Source: Actinoallomurus bryophytorum (GTDB taxonomy: Bacteria > Actinomycetota > Actinomycetes > Streptosporangiales > Streptosporangiaceae). From it: a DNA stretch of 64,000 nucleotides. A program made the position numbers and the translations under genes. This document shows, one piece after another, positions 51,754 through 58,747 of the stretch; the first letter of the stretch is position 1; the number at the start of each line of letters is the position of its first letter. The notes beneath the pieces were generated by a model that was given only the letters and a program-made list of their open reading frames with translations, searched no databases and had not been told where the DNA came from. The stretch lies in NCBI RefSeq assembly GCF_006716425.1, contig NZ_VFOZ01000001.1, positions 2,604,001-2,668,000 of the forward strand, written 5' to 3'.

Positions 51754-52235
51754 CTGCCCGAGGGCTCCTTGGCTCCGCGGCGTACGTACTCGATCAGACC
51801 AGGGACGGCGGCCTCGACCTGCTCGCGTACCTCCTCGAAGGCGGAGGCGCGGCCGTAGTACGGGTCGGCCACGTCGGGGTCGCGGGCGTCCGGGTCGAAC
51901 TCCCTCAGCAACCTGACCTTGCGACGTGCCGCCTCGTCGGGCGCCATCGCCTCCAGGTCGGTCTGGTGGCTCCGGTCCAGGGCGATGATCAGGTCGTAGT
52001 GGCCGAACCAGCCGGCCTCGAACTGGCGCGCCCGGTGCGCGGAGCGGTACCCCGCCTTGCGCAGGGTCGCCACCGTACGCTCGTCGGCCGGGTCGCCGAC
52101 GTGCCAGTGCCCGGTGCCGGAGCTGTCCACCTCGACGTCGAGTCCCTCGTCCTCGACGTGGCGGCGGAAGATGTGCTCGGCCATCGGCGAGCGGCAGATG
52201 TTGCCCGTGCAGACGAAGGTGACGCGGTACGGCAT
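51750..52235 (-). CDS. Low-molecular-weight protein-tyrosine phosphatase
   Basis: The 161-aa protein opens with VTFVCTGNICRSPMAEHIFR, the LMW-PTP active site CxxxxxRS (Cys and Arg seen), and has DPDVADPYYG, the catalytic acid DP motif. Length is standard. It is upstream in the unit with the fructosamine kinase. Its partner role could be dephosphorylation of tyrosines or of sugar phosphates. Confidence 0.93.
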   Translation of the reverse strand: MPYRVTFVCTGNICRSPMAEHIFRRHVEDEGLDVEVDSSGTGHWHVGDPADERTVATLRKAGYRSAHRARQFEAGWFGHYDLIIALDRSHQTDLEAMAPDEAARRKVRLLREFDPDARDPDVADPYYGRASAFEEVREQVEAAVPGLIEYVRRGAKEPSGR

Positions 52236-52393
52236 GCCGATCAGCCTACTCGGACGTCACTTCTCCGATGGAACCGCGACCTGTCCACTCTGCGTCAGAA
52301 CCTATGAAGGCTTCCTCGCGGTTAAATCGGTTTGATTCCCCGGAGCGACTTCTTATGCTGGATATCAGAAGGCGACAAGGAAGGACTCTCGCA

Positions 52394-52468
52394 GTGACGT
52401 ACGCAACCACCGCCAAGCCGTGTGGCCTGGCCAAAGAGTGCGATGAGCCTGTTGGTGCCTCTGGGTAG
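52394..52468 (+). CDS. Short Cys-containing ORF, HNH-endonuclease N-terminus-like
   Basis: GTG with AGGAAGG about 10 bases upstream encodes MTYATTAKPCGLAKECDEPVG and three more residues, then TAG. KPCGLAKECDEPV resembles the zinc-binding CxxxxxC-xxPV start of phage-type HNH endonucleases that often accompany tRNA arrays, so it may be a truncated remnant. The evidence is a weak motif match only. Confidence 0.3.
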   Translation: MTYATTAKPCGLAKECDEPVGASG

Positions 52469-52584
52469 GGACGATCAGTCCTGATTTCAGAGGCCGCCGG
52501 TGGAGACATCCCCAGCGGTCTTTTCTTATGCCTTCTCACCGGGCTTGTACGTTGACAAATCAACAGCGGAACACACCAAAGAAA

Positions 52585-52633
52585 GGCGGCTCAGTCCGCC
52601 GTTCGCCCCCAGGTTCGGGTCCTGGGGATGGCT
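52585..52633 (+). pseudogene. Degenerate tRNA-like segment
   Basis: An anticodon-arm-like GGCGG-CTCAGT(C)-CGCC and a perfect T arm (CCCCAGG-TTCGGGT-CCTGGGG) are followed by an acceptor-like GGATGGC-T, but no matching 5' half is present upstream. It is probably a tRNA fossil at the upstream end of the array. Confidence 0.4.
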
Positions 52634-52691
52634 GACCTCTGGTCAGGGCTCGTGGGGCCGCCGTAGGCGGGCAGGCCCGCGACGAGCGCAC

Positions 52692-52764
52692 GGGCCGATG
52701 GTGACAACGGAATCACGCCTCGCTCGCACCGAGGAGTTCCTGGGTTCGAATCCCGGTTGGTCCA
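52692..52764 (+). tRNA. tRNA-Ala (CGC)
   Basis: Acceptor GGGCCGA with TTGGTCC includes the G3:U70 pair diagnostic of tRNA-Ala. Anticodon arm CCTCG-CTCGCAC-CGAGG gives CGC (codon GCG). T arm CTGGG-TTCGAAT-CCCGG. First of a dense array. Confidence 0.85.
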
Positions 52765-52772
52765 CTCATCAC

Positions 52773-52845
52773 GCCGTACAGGCCAAAACGGTTGAGGCAC
52801 CTGCCTTCCAAGCAGGGGAACCGGGTTCGAATCCCGGGTACGGCT
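52773..52845 (+). tRNA. tRNA-Gly (TCC)
   Basis: Acceptor GCCGTAC/GTACGGC; anticodon arm CCTGC-CTTCCAA-GCAGG gives TCC (codon GGA). T arm CCGGG-TTCGAAT-CCCGG. Begins 9 nt after the previous tRNA. Confidence 0.88.
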
Positions 52846-52867
52846 CTGGCCGACCACGTCGGCCGCA

Positions 52868-52942
52868 CGGGATGTGGCGCAGTTTGGAGTGCGCGCCCGG
52901 TTCGGAACCGGGAGGACGTTGGTTCGAATCCAGCCATCCCGA
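52868..52942 (+). tRNA. tRNA-Pro (CGG)
   Basis: Acceptor CGGGATG/CATCCCG with C1:G72, characteristic of Pro. Anticodon arm CCCGG-TTCGGAA-CCGGG gives CGG (codon CCG). T arm GTTGG-TTCGAAT-CCAGC. Confidence 0.88.
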
Positions 52943-52963
52943 CGTGGGCGAGAGCCCATTCCA

Positions 52964-53035
52964 GCGCCGTGAGCATGACAGGTGATGCACCGGGCTCTTA
53001 CCCCGGGGAACAGAGATCGAGACTCTGACGGCGCA
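52964..53035 (+). tRNA. tRNA-Lys (CTT), atypical T loop
   Basis: Acceptor GCGCCGT/ACGGCGC; anticodon arm CCGGG-CTCTTAC-CCCGG gives CTT (codon AAG). T arm CAGAG-ATCGAGA-CTCTG: the T loop begins ATC instead of TTC, an unusual base for a functional tRNA. Confidence 0.78.
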
Positions 53036-53039
53036 CGAT

Positions 53040-53111
53040 GCCTCCGTAGCTCAGCAGGCAGAGCGACGCTCTTGTAAAGCGACGGCGCCGGTTCGATTCC
53101 GGCCGGAGGCT
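53040..53111 (+). tRNA. tRNA-Thr (TGT)
   Basis: Acceptor GCCTCCG/CGGAGGC; anticodon loop CTTGTAA gives TGT (codon ACA), anticodon stem ACGCT/AGCGA with one A-A mismatch. T arm GCCGG-TTCGATT-CCGGC. Starts 4 nt after the tRNA-Lys. Confidence 0.85.
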
Positions 53112-53141
53112 CGGGGCCCAGCGGGGGCCCGGTAAGTACTT

Positions 53142-53214
53142 GCCGCTCGCGCCCGACGGGACGGGCACCGGCCTTTTAAGCCGGACTGAAGGGGTTCGAG
53201 TCCTCTGGGCGGCA
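53142..53214 (+). tRNA. tRNA-Lys (TTT)
   Basis: Acceptor GCCGCTC/GGGCGGC; anticodon arm CCGGC-CTTTTAA-GCCGG gives TTT (codon AAA). D arm GCCC/GGGC, T arm AGGGG-TTCGAGT-CCTCT. Confidence 0.88.
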
Positions 53215-53218
53215 CTGG

Positions 53219-53291
53219 GCGTCGCAAGCTCAACAGGATGAGCAGCCGCCTTCTAAGCGGCAGGGTCCGGGTTCGAGTCCCGGGCGGCGCG
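53219..53291 (+). tRNA. tRNA-Arg (TCT)
   Basis: Acceptor GCGTCGC/GCGGCGC (one G-U pair); anticodon arm GCCGC-CTTCTAA-GCGGC gives TCT (codon AGA, a rare codon in such genomes). T arm CCGGG-TTCGAGT-CCCGG. Confidence 0.85.
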
Positions 53292-53295
53292 CCTT

Positions 53296-53370
53296 GGCGC
53301 AGTAGGCAAAATGGATACAGCCGCCGGACTTTCACTCCGGTGCATGCGGGTTCGAATCCCGTCTGCGCTG
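53296..53370 (+). tRNA. tRNA-Glu (TTC)
   Basis: Anticodon arm CCGGA-CTTTCAC-TCCGG gives TTC (codon GAA). Acceptor GGCGCAG with CTGCGCT contains a terminal G1-U72 pair. The D arm is short (GGC/GCC). T arm GCGGG-TTCGAAT-CCCGT. Confidence 0.8.
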
Positions 53371-53386
53371 CCATAGCCCCGATCGA

Positions 53387-53459
53387 GGTCGTGCGGAGCA
53401 GTGGAGTGCTCGCCTGTCCGTCGAACAGGAGACCGCGGGTTCGAGTCCCGCCACGACCG
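53387..53459 (+). tRNA. tRNA-Asp (GTC)
   Basis: Acceptor GGTCGTG/CACGACC; D arm GAGC/GCTC; anticodon arm CCTGT-CCGTCGA-ACAGG gives GTC (codon GAC). T arm GCGGG-TTCGAGT-CCCGC. Confidence 0.88.
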
Positions 53460-53470
53460 CATATCACCAG

Positions 53471-53544
53471 GGCGCGGTTCTCGCCGGTGCGGGCGGCGGC
53501 CTGCAAAGCCGACCGATGTCCGGGTTCGACTCCCGGCCGCGTCT
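53471..53544 (+). tRNA. tRNA-Cys (GCA)
   Basis: Acceptor GGCGCGG/CCGCGTC; anticodon arm GCGGC-CTGCAAA-GCCGA gives GCA (codon TGC). T arm CCGGG-TTCGACT-CCCGG. The D arm is irregular. Confidence 0.8.
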
Positions 53545-53545
53545 C

Positions 53546-53597
53546 CACGTAGCTCAGCGGACAGAGCAGCCGTGCTGACCCTACCCACGGCAGAAGT
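53546..53597 (+). pseudogene. tRNA remnant at array end
   Basis: TAGCTCAGCGGACAGAGC is a clear D arm, followed by GCCGTG...CACGGC with an 11-nt loop, and then the sequence leaves tRNA form with no T arm. It is the truncated end of the array; the identity is not readable. Confidence 0.6.
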
Positions 53598-53610
53598 ACG
53601 CATATGAGAA

Positions 53611-53638
53611 GGCACCCCGGGCCGCGGCCCGGGGTGCC
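53611..53638. terminator. Perfect 28-bp palindrome terminator
   Basis: GGCACCCCGGGCCG and its complement form a perfect 14-bp dyad with no loop bases, at the end of the tRNA array and the convergent S8 gene. Confidence 0.75.
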
Positions 53639-53655
53639 CTCGCGGAGAAACGCGA

Positions 53656-55371
53656 TCAGTGCGACACGGCGCCCAGGGCGTCGATGATGCCGTGGCCGTA
53701 GAAGCCGTTGCTGCTCTTCGAGCCCTCACAGGTGTGAGTGGTGGTCACCGTCAGGTAGGTGCCGTCGGACTGCAGGACCTGGCGCGTGTACGTGAACGCG
53801 CGCGGTGTCGGGCAGGCGTGTTCCGTGGCGGTACCCTCCAGGATCGACTGGGCGCGGGCCGGGGACAGTGTCAGGCCGCCGTGGACGCGGTCGCGCGAGC
53901 CGTACCGGCTCACGATCAGTGCCACCACGCCCGTCGCGTGTGGTGAGGCCATCGACGTGCCCTGCAGGTACTGGTAGTAGCCGCAGGTCGAGCCCTTGCA
54001 CGAGCGGACCACGTACGGGACGTTCGGCGTCCCGTCCGGGTTCAGCTCACCGCGCGCGACGGCCAGAGACTTCGGGTACGCCGCCAGGATGGCGTGGGTC
54101 ACGTCGGCCTTGTTGTCGGCGGTGTCGTACGAGTCGCCGCCCGGTGCGGACACCGCGACGTAGCCGTTGCCGTAGTCGGAGTAGTAGGACTTGCGGGTGC
54201 TGATGCCCAGCGCCGAGACGGCGATGACGTTCTGGCCCTCGCTCGGCTCGGAGACGCAGGACGGCGGGATCGTCCGCGAGTACGGCGCCTCGCCGGGCAC
54301 GGACGGGTAGTCCGGGCTCGACGCGTCCGTGATCGTCTTGGTGTAGTCGGTGGCGCCGTTGCCCGCCGCGGAGACGAGGGTGACGCCGTGCCGGTGCGCG
54401 TACGCCAGGGCCCGTTCCGAGGCCTGGATGACCGTACGCTGCTCGGCCTGGTTCTCCGGGGAGTCGGCCGGGTTGTTCGTGCAGTTGAACAGCCACGGGT
54501 CGGTGTAGAAGGACATGTTGACCACGTCGATGCCGTGGTCGCCCGAGTAGGTCAGCGCGTCGACGACCGGCTGCAGGAAGAAGTAGCCCGAGTCCTGGCC
54601 GGCTCGTACGTTCACGAGCGACACGTCCGGTGCCACGCCCGCGATGCCGAGCCCGTTCAGCGGAGCGCCGATCGTGGAGGCGACGTGCGTGCCGTGCTCG
54701 TTGTCGTCCTCGTCGACCGGGTCGACGCACGAGGGGTGCTCGCAGGGCCCGTCGACCTCGGTGCCGTTCGCGTCAACCGGGATGTCCGTGGTGAAGTTCC
54801 GGCTCAGCGCGCGGTTGAAGTTCGGCGCGATGTCGGGGTGCGTGCCGTCGATGCCGGTGTCGATGACGCCGACGAGCACGCGGTGGTCTCCCGGCTCCTT
54901 CTTGTACGAGCCGCCGGCCGTCGCGTGGATCTGCTTCATGTCCCACTGGAGGTTCGCCAGCGGCTCCGCCGACGGCTTGTGGGAGGAGGTGGATCCCCGG
55001 CTCCCGTGGCGGCCTTCCTTCTCGACCGCCTGGCTCTTGTTCACCGCGGCACGGGCGAGCTTCGGCGCCTCGCCGACCGCGCGGTTCCGCGCGACGCCGT
55101 CGACCGCCGACTGCTTGCGCGCGTCGACGGCGAACGCGGTGCTGGAGGAGCGTACGGTCGCCACGCCCACCGCGGCGTTCTCCTTGACGATGGTGCCGCC
55201 GGCCGCCTTCACGGCCGAGTGCGCCTTCTCCAGCGACACTCCGTCCTTGTACAGAACGACGTACTCAGTGGTCTGACCCTGAGTCTTGCTACTGCTCGGT
55301 CCCGCTTGCGCGGGTGCCGCGAGCGCCGCCGTGACGACGGCGCAGGCGACGAAGACGATGGCGCGCCGCAC
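53656..55371 (-). CDS. Secreted S8 subtilisin-like serine protease
   Basis: The 571-aa protein has a signal peptide (MRRAIVFVACAVVTAALAAPAQA), an I9-type propeptide (TEYVVLYKDGVSLEKAHSAVKAAGGTIV), and a subtilase catalytic domain with GVIDTGIDGTHPD (Asp), DDNEHGTHVAS (His) and QGTSMASPHATG (Ser). A cysteine-containing C-terminal tail (ACPTPRAFTYTRQVLQSDGTYLTVTTTHTCEGSK) follows. GGAGGT lies 6 bp before the GTG start. It is exported, self-processed and degrades extracellular proteins. Upstream, GCCAG-TAAAATT-CTGGC (55403-55419) is a candidate operator. Confidence 0.93.
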   Translation of the reverse strand: MRRAIVFVACAVVTAALAAPAQAGPSSSKTQGQTTEYVVLYKDGVSLEKAHSAVKAAGGTIVKENAAVGVATVRSSSTAFAVDARKQSAVDGVARNRAVGEAPKLARAAVNKSQAVEKEGRHGSRGSTSSHKPSAEPLANLQWDMKQIHATAGGSYKKEPGDHRVLVGVIDTGIDGTHPDIAPNFNRALSRNFTTDIPVDANGTEVDGPCEHPSCVDPVDEDDNEHGTHVASTIGAPLNGLGIAGVAPDVSLVNVRAGQDSGYFFLQPVVDALTYSGDHGIDVVNMSFYTDPWLFNCTNNPADSPENQAEQRTVIQASERALAYAHRHGVTLVSAAGNGATDYTKTITDASSPDYPSVPGEAPYSRTIPPSCVSEPSEGQNVIAVSALGISTRKSYYSDYGNGYVAVSAPGGDSYDTADNKADVTHAILAAYPKSLAVARGELNPDGTPNVPYVVRSCKGSTCGYYQYLQGTSMASPHATGVVALIVSRYGSRDRVHGGLTLSPARAQSILEGTATEHACPTPRAFTYTRQVLQSDGTYLTVTTTHTCEGSKSSNGFYGHGIIDALGAVSH

Positions 55372-55402
55372 TGCACACCTCCATAAGGGTTTCCAAGGAC
55401 TC

Positions 55403-55419
55403 GCCAGTAAAATTCTGGC
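55403..55419. promoter_or_regulatory. Candidate operator of the S8 gene
   Basis: GCCAG-TAAAATT-CTGGC, 5-bp arms around an AT-rich 7-nt spacer, lies about 35 bp before the S8 start codon. Confidence 0.35.
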
Positions 55420-55514
55420 AATGGAGGCATCAGAACGGCCAGCGCGGTGAATGTCCAGTACTGCGTCTTATGTGAGCTGTGGCCGCTTATGGTCAGCGCG
55501 GGGAAAGAGCGAGG

Positions 55515-56669
55515 TCAGCCGGTACGCAGCGCCATCGCCATGGCCTCGACCGCGAGCTGCGGGTTGACGTTGGCCTCGAGCCGCTCGCGGCAGGTCATGA
55601 TCGCCTCGAGCCGCTGCAACGTGGCCTCGGGCGTGCCGCCGGAGGATCGCAACTCACGCGAGCGTTCGACGTTGACCAGCTCGACGTCCGCGCCGAGCTG
55701 CACCACGAGCAGGTCGCGGTAGTACGACGCGAGGTCGAGCAGCGCCCGGTCGAGAGCGTCGCGCTTCGTACGGGTCGCGCGGGACTTCTGACGGTCCTCG
55801 AGCTCCTTGATGGCGCCGGCGGTACCCCGCGGCATCCGGCCCTTCGCGCTCTCTCCCAGCGCCTGCCGCATCGCGGTCGTCTCATCCGCGTCGCGTTCGA
55901 CGCCGGCCGCCTTGGCCTCGGCCTCCGCCGCCTTGACGAGTGCCCCGGCCGCCTCGACCGCCGGCCCGAGACCGGTCAGCCGCGACGGCACCGCGAGGAC
56001 GTCGGCACGGCGGCGCCGCGCCTCCTCGTCGGTGGCGAGCCGCCTGGCCCGGCCGATGTGCCCCTGCGCGGACCTGGCCGCGGCCACCGCGAGCTCGGGT
56101 TCGATGCCGTCGCGGCGCACGAGAACGTCCGCGACCGCGTCCGCGGGCGGCGTACGGAGTGTCACGAGGCGGCAACGGGAGCGGATGGTGACGACGAGGT
56201 CGTCCGGCGACGGCGCGCAGAGCAGCCACACCGTACGCGACGGCGGCTCCTCGATCGCCTTGAGCAGAGCGTTCGCGGCCTGTTCGGTGGAACGGTCGGC
56301 GTCCTCGAACAGCACGATCCGCCACCTGCCGCCGGTCGGCGACGACGCCGACCGCAACACCAGCTCACGGGTCTCGCGCACGCTGTACGACAGCCCGGCG
56401 GGCCGTACGACCTCGATGTCGGCGTGAGTGCCGGACAGGACCTGGTGACAGGAGGCGCAGTGACCGCAGCCCTGGTCGGGGCAGAGCAACGCGGCGGCGA
56501 ACGCACGGGCCGCGACCGACCGCCCGGAGCCGGGCGGGCCGGTGAACAGCCACGCGTGCGTCATGCCCGCGCCCGCGTCACCGGTCAGAACCCCGGCGGC
56601 GGCGTGCGCCGCGGCCTCCAGTTGCTCGATGACGGGCCCCTGCCCCACCAAGTCGTCGTAGACCGTCAC
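55515..56669 (-). CDS. holB: DNA polymerase III subunit delta' (HolB)
   Basis: The 384-aa AAA+ clamp-loader subunit has VYDDLVGQGPVIEQLEAAA (start), a Walker A variant TGPPGSGRSVAARAFAAAL, zinc-type cysteines GCGHCASCH, and EDADRSTEQAANALLKAIEEPPSRTVWLL (sensor/SRC-like region). The C-terminal part carries a Lys/Ala/Glu-rich stretch (ALVKAAEAEAKAAGV). It loads the beta clamp with DnaX and HolA. It is downstream of the MFS-thymidylate kinase fusion, 31 bp away, the standard order tmk-holB. Confidence 0.92.
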   Translation of the reverse strand: MTVYDDLVGQGPVIEQLEAAAHAAAGVLTGDAGAGMTHAWLFTGPPGSGRSVAARAFAAALLCPDQGCGHCASCHQVLSGTHADIEVVRPAGLSYSVRETRELVLRSASSPTGGRWRIVLFEDADRSTEQAANALLKAIEEPPSRTVWLLCAPSPDDLVVTIRSRCRLVTLRTPPADAVADVLVRRDGIEPELAVAAARSAQGHIGRARRLATDEEARRRRADVLAVPSRLTGLGPAVEAAGALVKAAEAEAKAAGVERDADETTAMRQALGESAKGRMPRGTAGAIKELEDRQKSRATRTKRDALDRALLDLASYYRDLLVVQLGADVELVNVERSRELRSSGGTPEATLQRLEAIMTCRERLEANVNPQLAVEAMAMALRTG

Positions 56670-56700
56670 ACCAGCGATGCTATTGCAGCGTGGACCCGGA

Positions 56701-58719
56701 TCAGTCCCTGATCGCGGGCATCGTGCTGGTCTCGTCCTCGGCGCTCGGCGGGACCGGGTCGGGCAGGATGGCGCGCACGCGGTCGTGGATCTTCCGCGTG
56801 ATGTCCGGCTGGGACTGCGTGCCGTCGATCACCAGGTAGCGGTGCGGCTCCGCGTCGGCGAGCGCACGGAACCCGCGGCGTACGCGCTCGTGGAACTCCC
56901 TCGGCTCGGACTCGATGCGGTCGGCCGGCGAGGCGAACCTCGTGAGGCCGATGTCGGAGGGCACGTCCAGGATGATCGTCAGGTCGGGCACCAGCCCGTT
57001 GGTCGCCCACCGGTTGACCTCGGCGATCTCGCCCACCTTCAGCTCGCGCCCGGAGCCCTGGTAGGCCAGCGAGGAGTCGATATAACGGTCGGTGACCACG
57101 ATCGCGCCCCGCCGCAGCGCCGGCTGGATGACCTCGGCGACGTGCTGGGCGCGGTCGGCGGCGTACAGCAGGGTCTCGGCGCGCGAGGACAGCCCGGAGC
57201 TCTCCTTGTCGAGCAGCAGCGCGCGCAGGCGCATGCCCATCTTCGTCGAACCGGGCTCGCGCGTCATCACCACGTCGAAGCCCTGGTCGCGCAGCCAGAT
57301 CGACAGCAGCCGTGCCTGGGTGGTCTTGCCCGCGCCCTCGCCGCCCTCCAGGGCGATGAAGACGCCGTGCTCGCGGGTGGATTCCTCCAGTGTGTAGTGC
57401 TCGCCGCGCAGGGCGGCCACGAAGTCGCGGATCAGCGGGATGCCCCGGCGGTCGTCCATGTGCCGATATGCAACCAGACCGACGATCACTGCGACCACCG
57501 CGGCGATCAGCAGGACGGCGTTGGGGCCGTCGAAGCGGTAGATGTTCTTGCCGGGAAGGTGGAGCCGGTGGTTGCCGACCACACCCGCGATGAAGGGCAC
57601 CGAGGCGACCACGAGCAGCAGCACCACGCGGACGAGCGACTGCAGGAACGCCCACGTGCGGCCGCGTACGCTGTCCTCCACCTCCAGGCCGATCAGCGTG
57701 TAGCCGATCACCCAGGCGATGCCCGCTCCCGCGCCGCACAGCGCGGTCAGCAGCGCGACGATCACCAGGTTGGGGATGATGCCGATGAGCGCCAGCGCGA
57801 CGCCCGCGCCGATGATGCCGAGCCCGAACAGCCGGCGGCGGCTGAACTCCTGAAGGATGCGCGGCGCGAGGAACATGCCGGCGGCCATGCCGACGAACAC
57901 CATCCCGAACACCACGCCGTACGCCGCGTCGCCGCCGCCGAGCTGCTTGACGTAGACCTTGGCGATGCCGATCACCGCGCCGCCGGCGGCGAACGCGCCG
58001 AGGATGCCGATGGTCAGGCCGCGTACGAGGGGCGTCGAGCCGACGAACTTCCAGCCCGCCACGATCTGCTTGAGGATCGAGGGCACCGAGACCTTGCCGC
58101 GCTGCTTCGGGATCTCCCGGAGCGAGAAGATCGTCGCGGCGGAGACGAGGAACGTCACGGCGTTGATGTACAGCGCGAGGTTGGCCTGCTGCTGCGGCTG
58201 GGAGAACAGCACCTTGGAGATCAGCGCCAGCACTGAGAACGTCGCCGCCGCGACCGGCGCGGACCCGTACGTCGAGGTCAGGCTGATCTGGTTGGCACGT
58301 TCGAGCTGGTCCTTGGGGACGAGGTTCGGGACGGTGGCCTCTTTGGCCGGGATCCAGAACAGCGTCACGACCTCGATCAGGAACGTCGCGATGTACAGCC
58401 AGTCGAGCCGCCCGACCAGCGGGATCGACAGGAAGAGCGCGAACCTCATGATGTCCGCGACGACCATCGTGATGCGACGGTCGAAGCGGTCCGCGACGGC
58501 GCCCGCGAGCGGGCCGAAGATCAGGGCCGGCAGCAGCTTGGCGACGAGCACGCCGCCGATGGCGTAATTCTCCGCCGATCCCTTGGTCAGGGAACCGGCC
58601 AGCGCGGTGAGCGCGAGAATGCTCAGCCAATCGCCGAAACTGGACAGGGAGAGGGCGATCCACAGCCGCCGGAACGGCTTGATCGAAAGCACGCCGGCGG
58701 GGCTGCCCGTTCTGGTCAT
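56701..58719 (-). CDS. tmk: Fused MFS transporter-like / thymidylate kinase
   Basis: The 672-aa protein has an N-terminal MFS-like half (about residues 1-430; FGDWLSILALTALAGSL, GPLAGAVADRFDRRITMVVADIMRF) and a C-terminal thymidylate kinase (from about residue 450) with Walker A ALEGGEGAGKTTQAR, the DRYIDSSLAYQG motif, and REPGSTKMG. Such MFS-Tmk fusions are known in actinobacteria. The kinase makes dTDP; the role of the membrane half is unknown. ATG 58719 is taken because it starts the MFS part and the frame upstream has no support. Confidence 0.92.
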   Translation of the reverse strand: MTRTGSPAGVLSIKPFRRLWIALSLSSFGDWLSILALTALAGSLTKGSAENYAIGGVLVAKLLPALIFGPLAGAVADRFDRRITMVVADIMRFALFLSIPLVGRLDWLYIATFLIEVVTLFWIPAKEATVPNLVPKDQLERANQISLTSTYGSAPVAAATFSVLALISKVLFSQPQQQANLALYINAVTFLVSAATIFSLREIPKQRGKVSVPSILKQIVAGWKFVGSTPLVRGLTIGILGAFAAGGAVIGIAKVYVKQLGGGDAAYGVVFGMVFVGMAAGMFLAPRILQEFSRRRLFGLGIIGAGVALALIGIIPNLVIVALLTALCGAGAGIAWVIGYTLIGLEVEDSVRGRTWAFLQSLVRVVLLLVVASVPFIAGVVGNHRLHLPGKNIYRFDGPNAVLLIAAVVAVIVGLVAYRHMDDRRGIPLIRDFVAALRGEHYTLEESTREHGVFIALEGGEGAGKTTQARLLSIWLRDQGFDVVMTREPGSTKMGMRLRALLLDKESSGLSSRAETLLYAADRAQHVAEVIQPALRRGAIVVTDRYIDSSLAYQGSGRELKVGEIAEVNRWATNGLVPDLTIILDVPSDIGLTRFASPADRIESEPREFHERVRRGFRALADAEPHRYLVIDGTQSQPDITRKIHDRVRAILPDPVPPSAEDETSTMPAIRD

Positions 58720-58747
58720 TGTGTCAGAGTATCGACACAGAGACCTG

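Larger units (their letters stand above)
52236..52691. other. Region between phosphatase gene and tRNA array
   Basis: Contains the HNH-like short ORF at 52394-52468, a hairpin-like region (52490-52530) and a degenerate tRNA-like segment (52585-52633) with a perfect T arm (CCCCAGG-TTCGGGT-CCTGGGG). The 52648-52687 stretch can pair GCTCGT with ACGAGC. No intact protein gene is seen. Confidence 0.4.

Noticed and set aside
53051-53548. Minus-strand ORF through the tRNA array (PGVEPGHRSALQ-like)
   Set aside because: Produced by the antisense of repeated T-arm sequences (GGTTCGA), a known annotation artefact.
56666-58663. 665-codon minus-strand ORF in another frame over tmk-MFS
   Set aside because: Arg/Pro-rich shadow frame with no MFS or kinase motif; the frame ending at 56701 has both.
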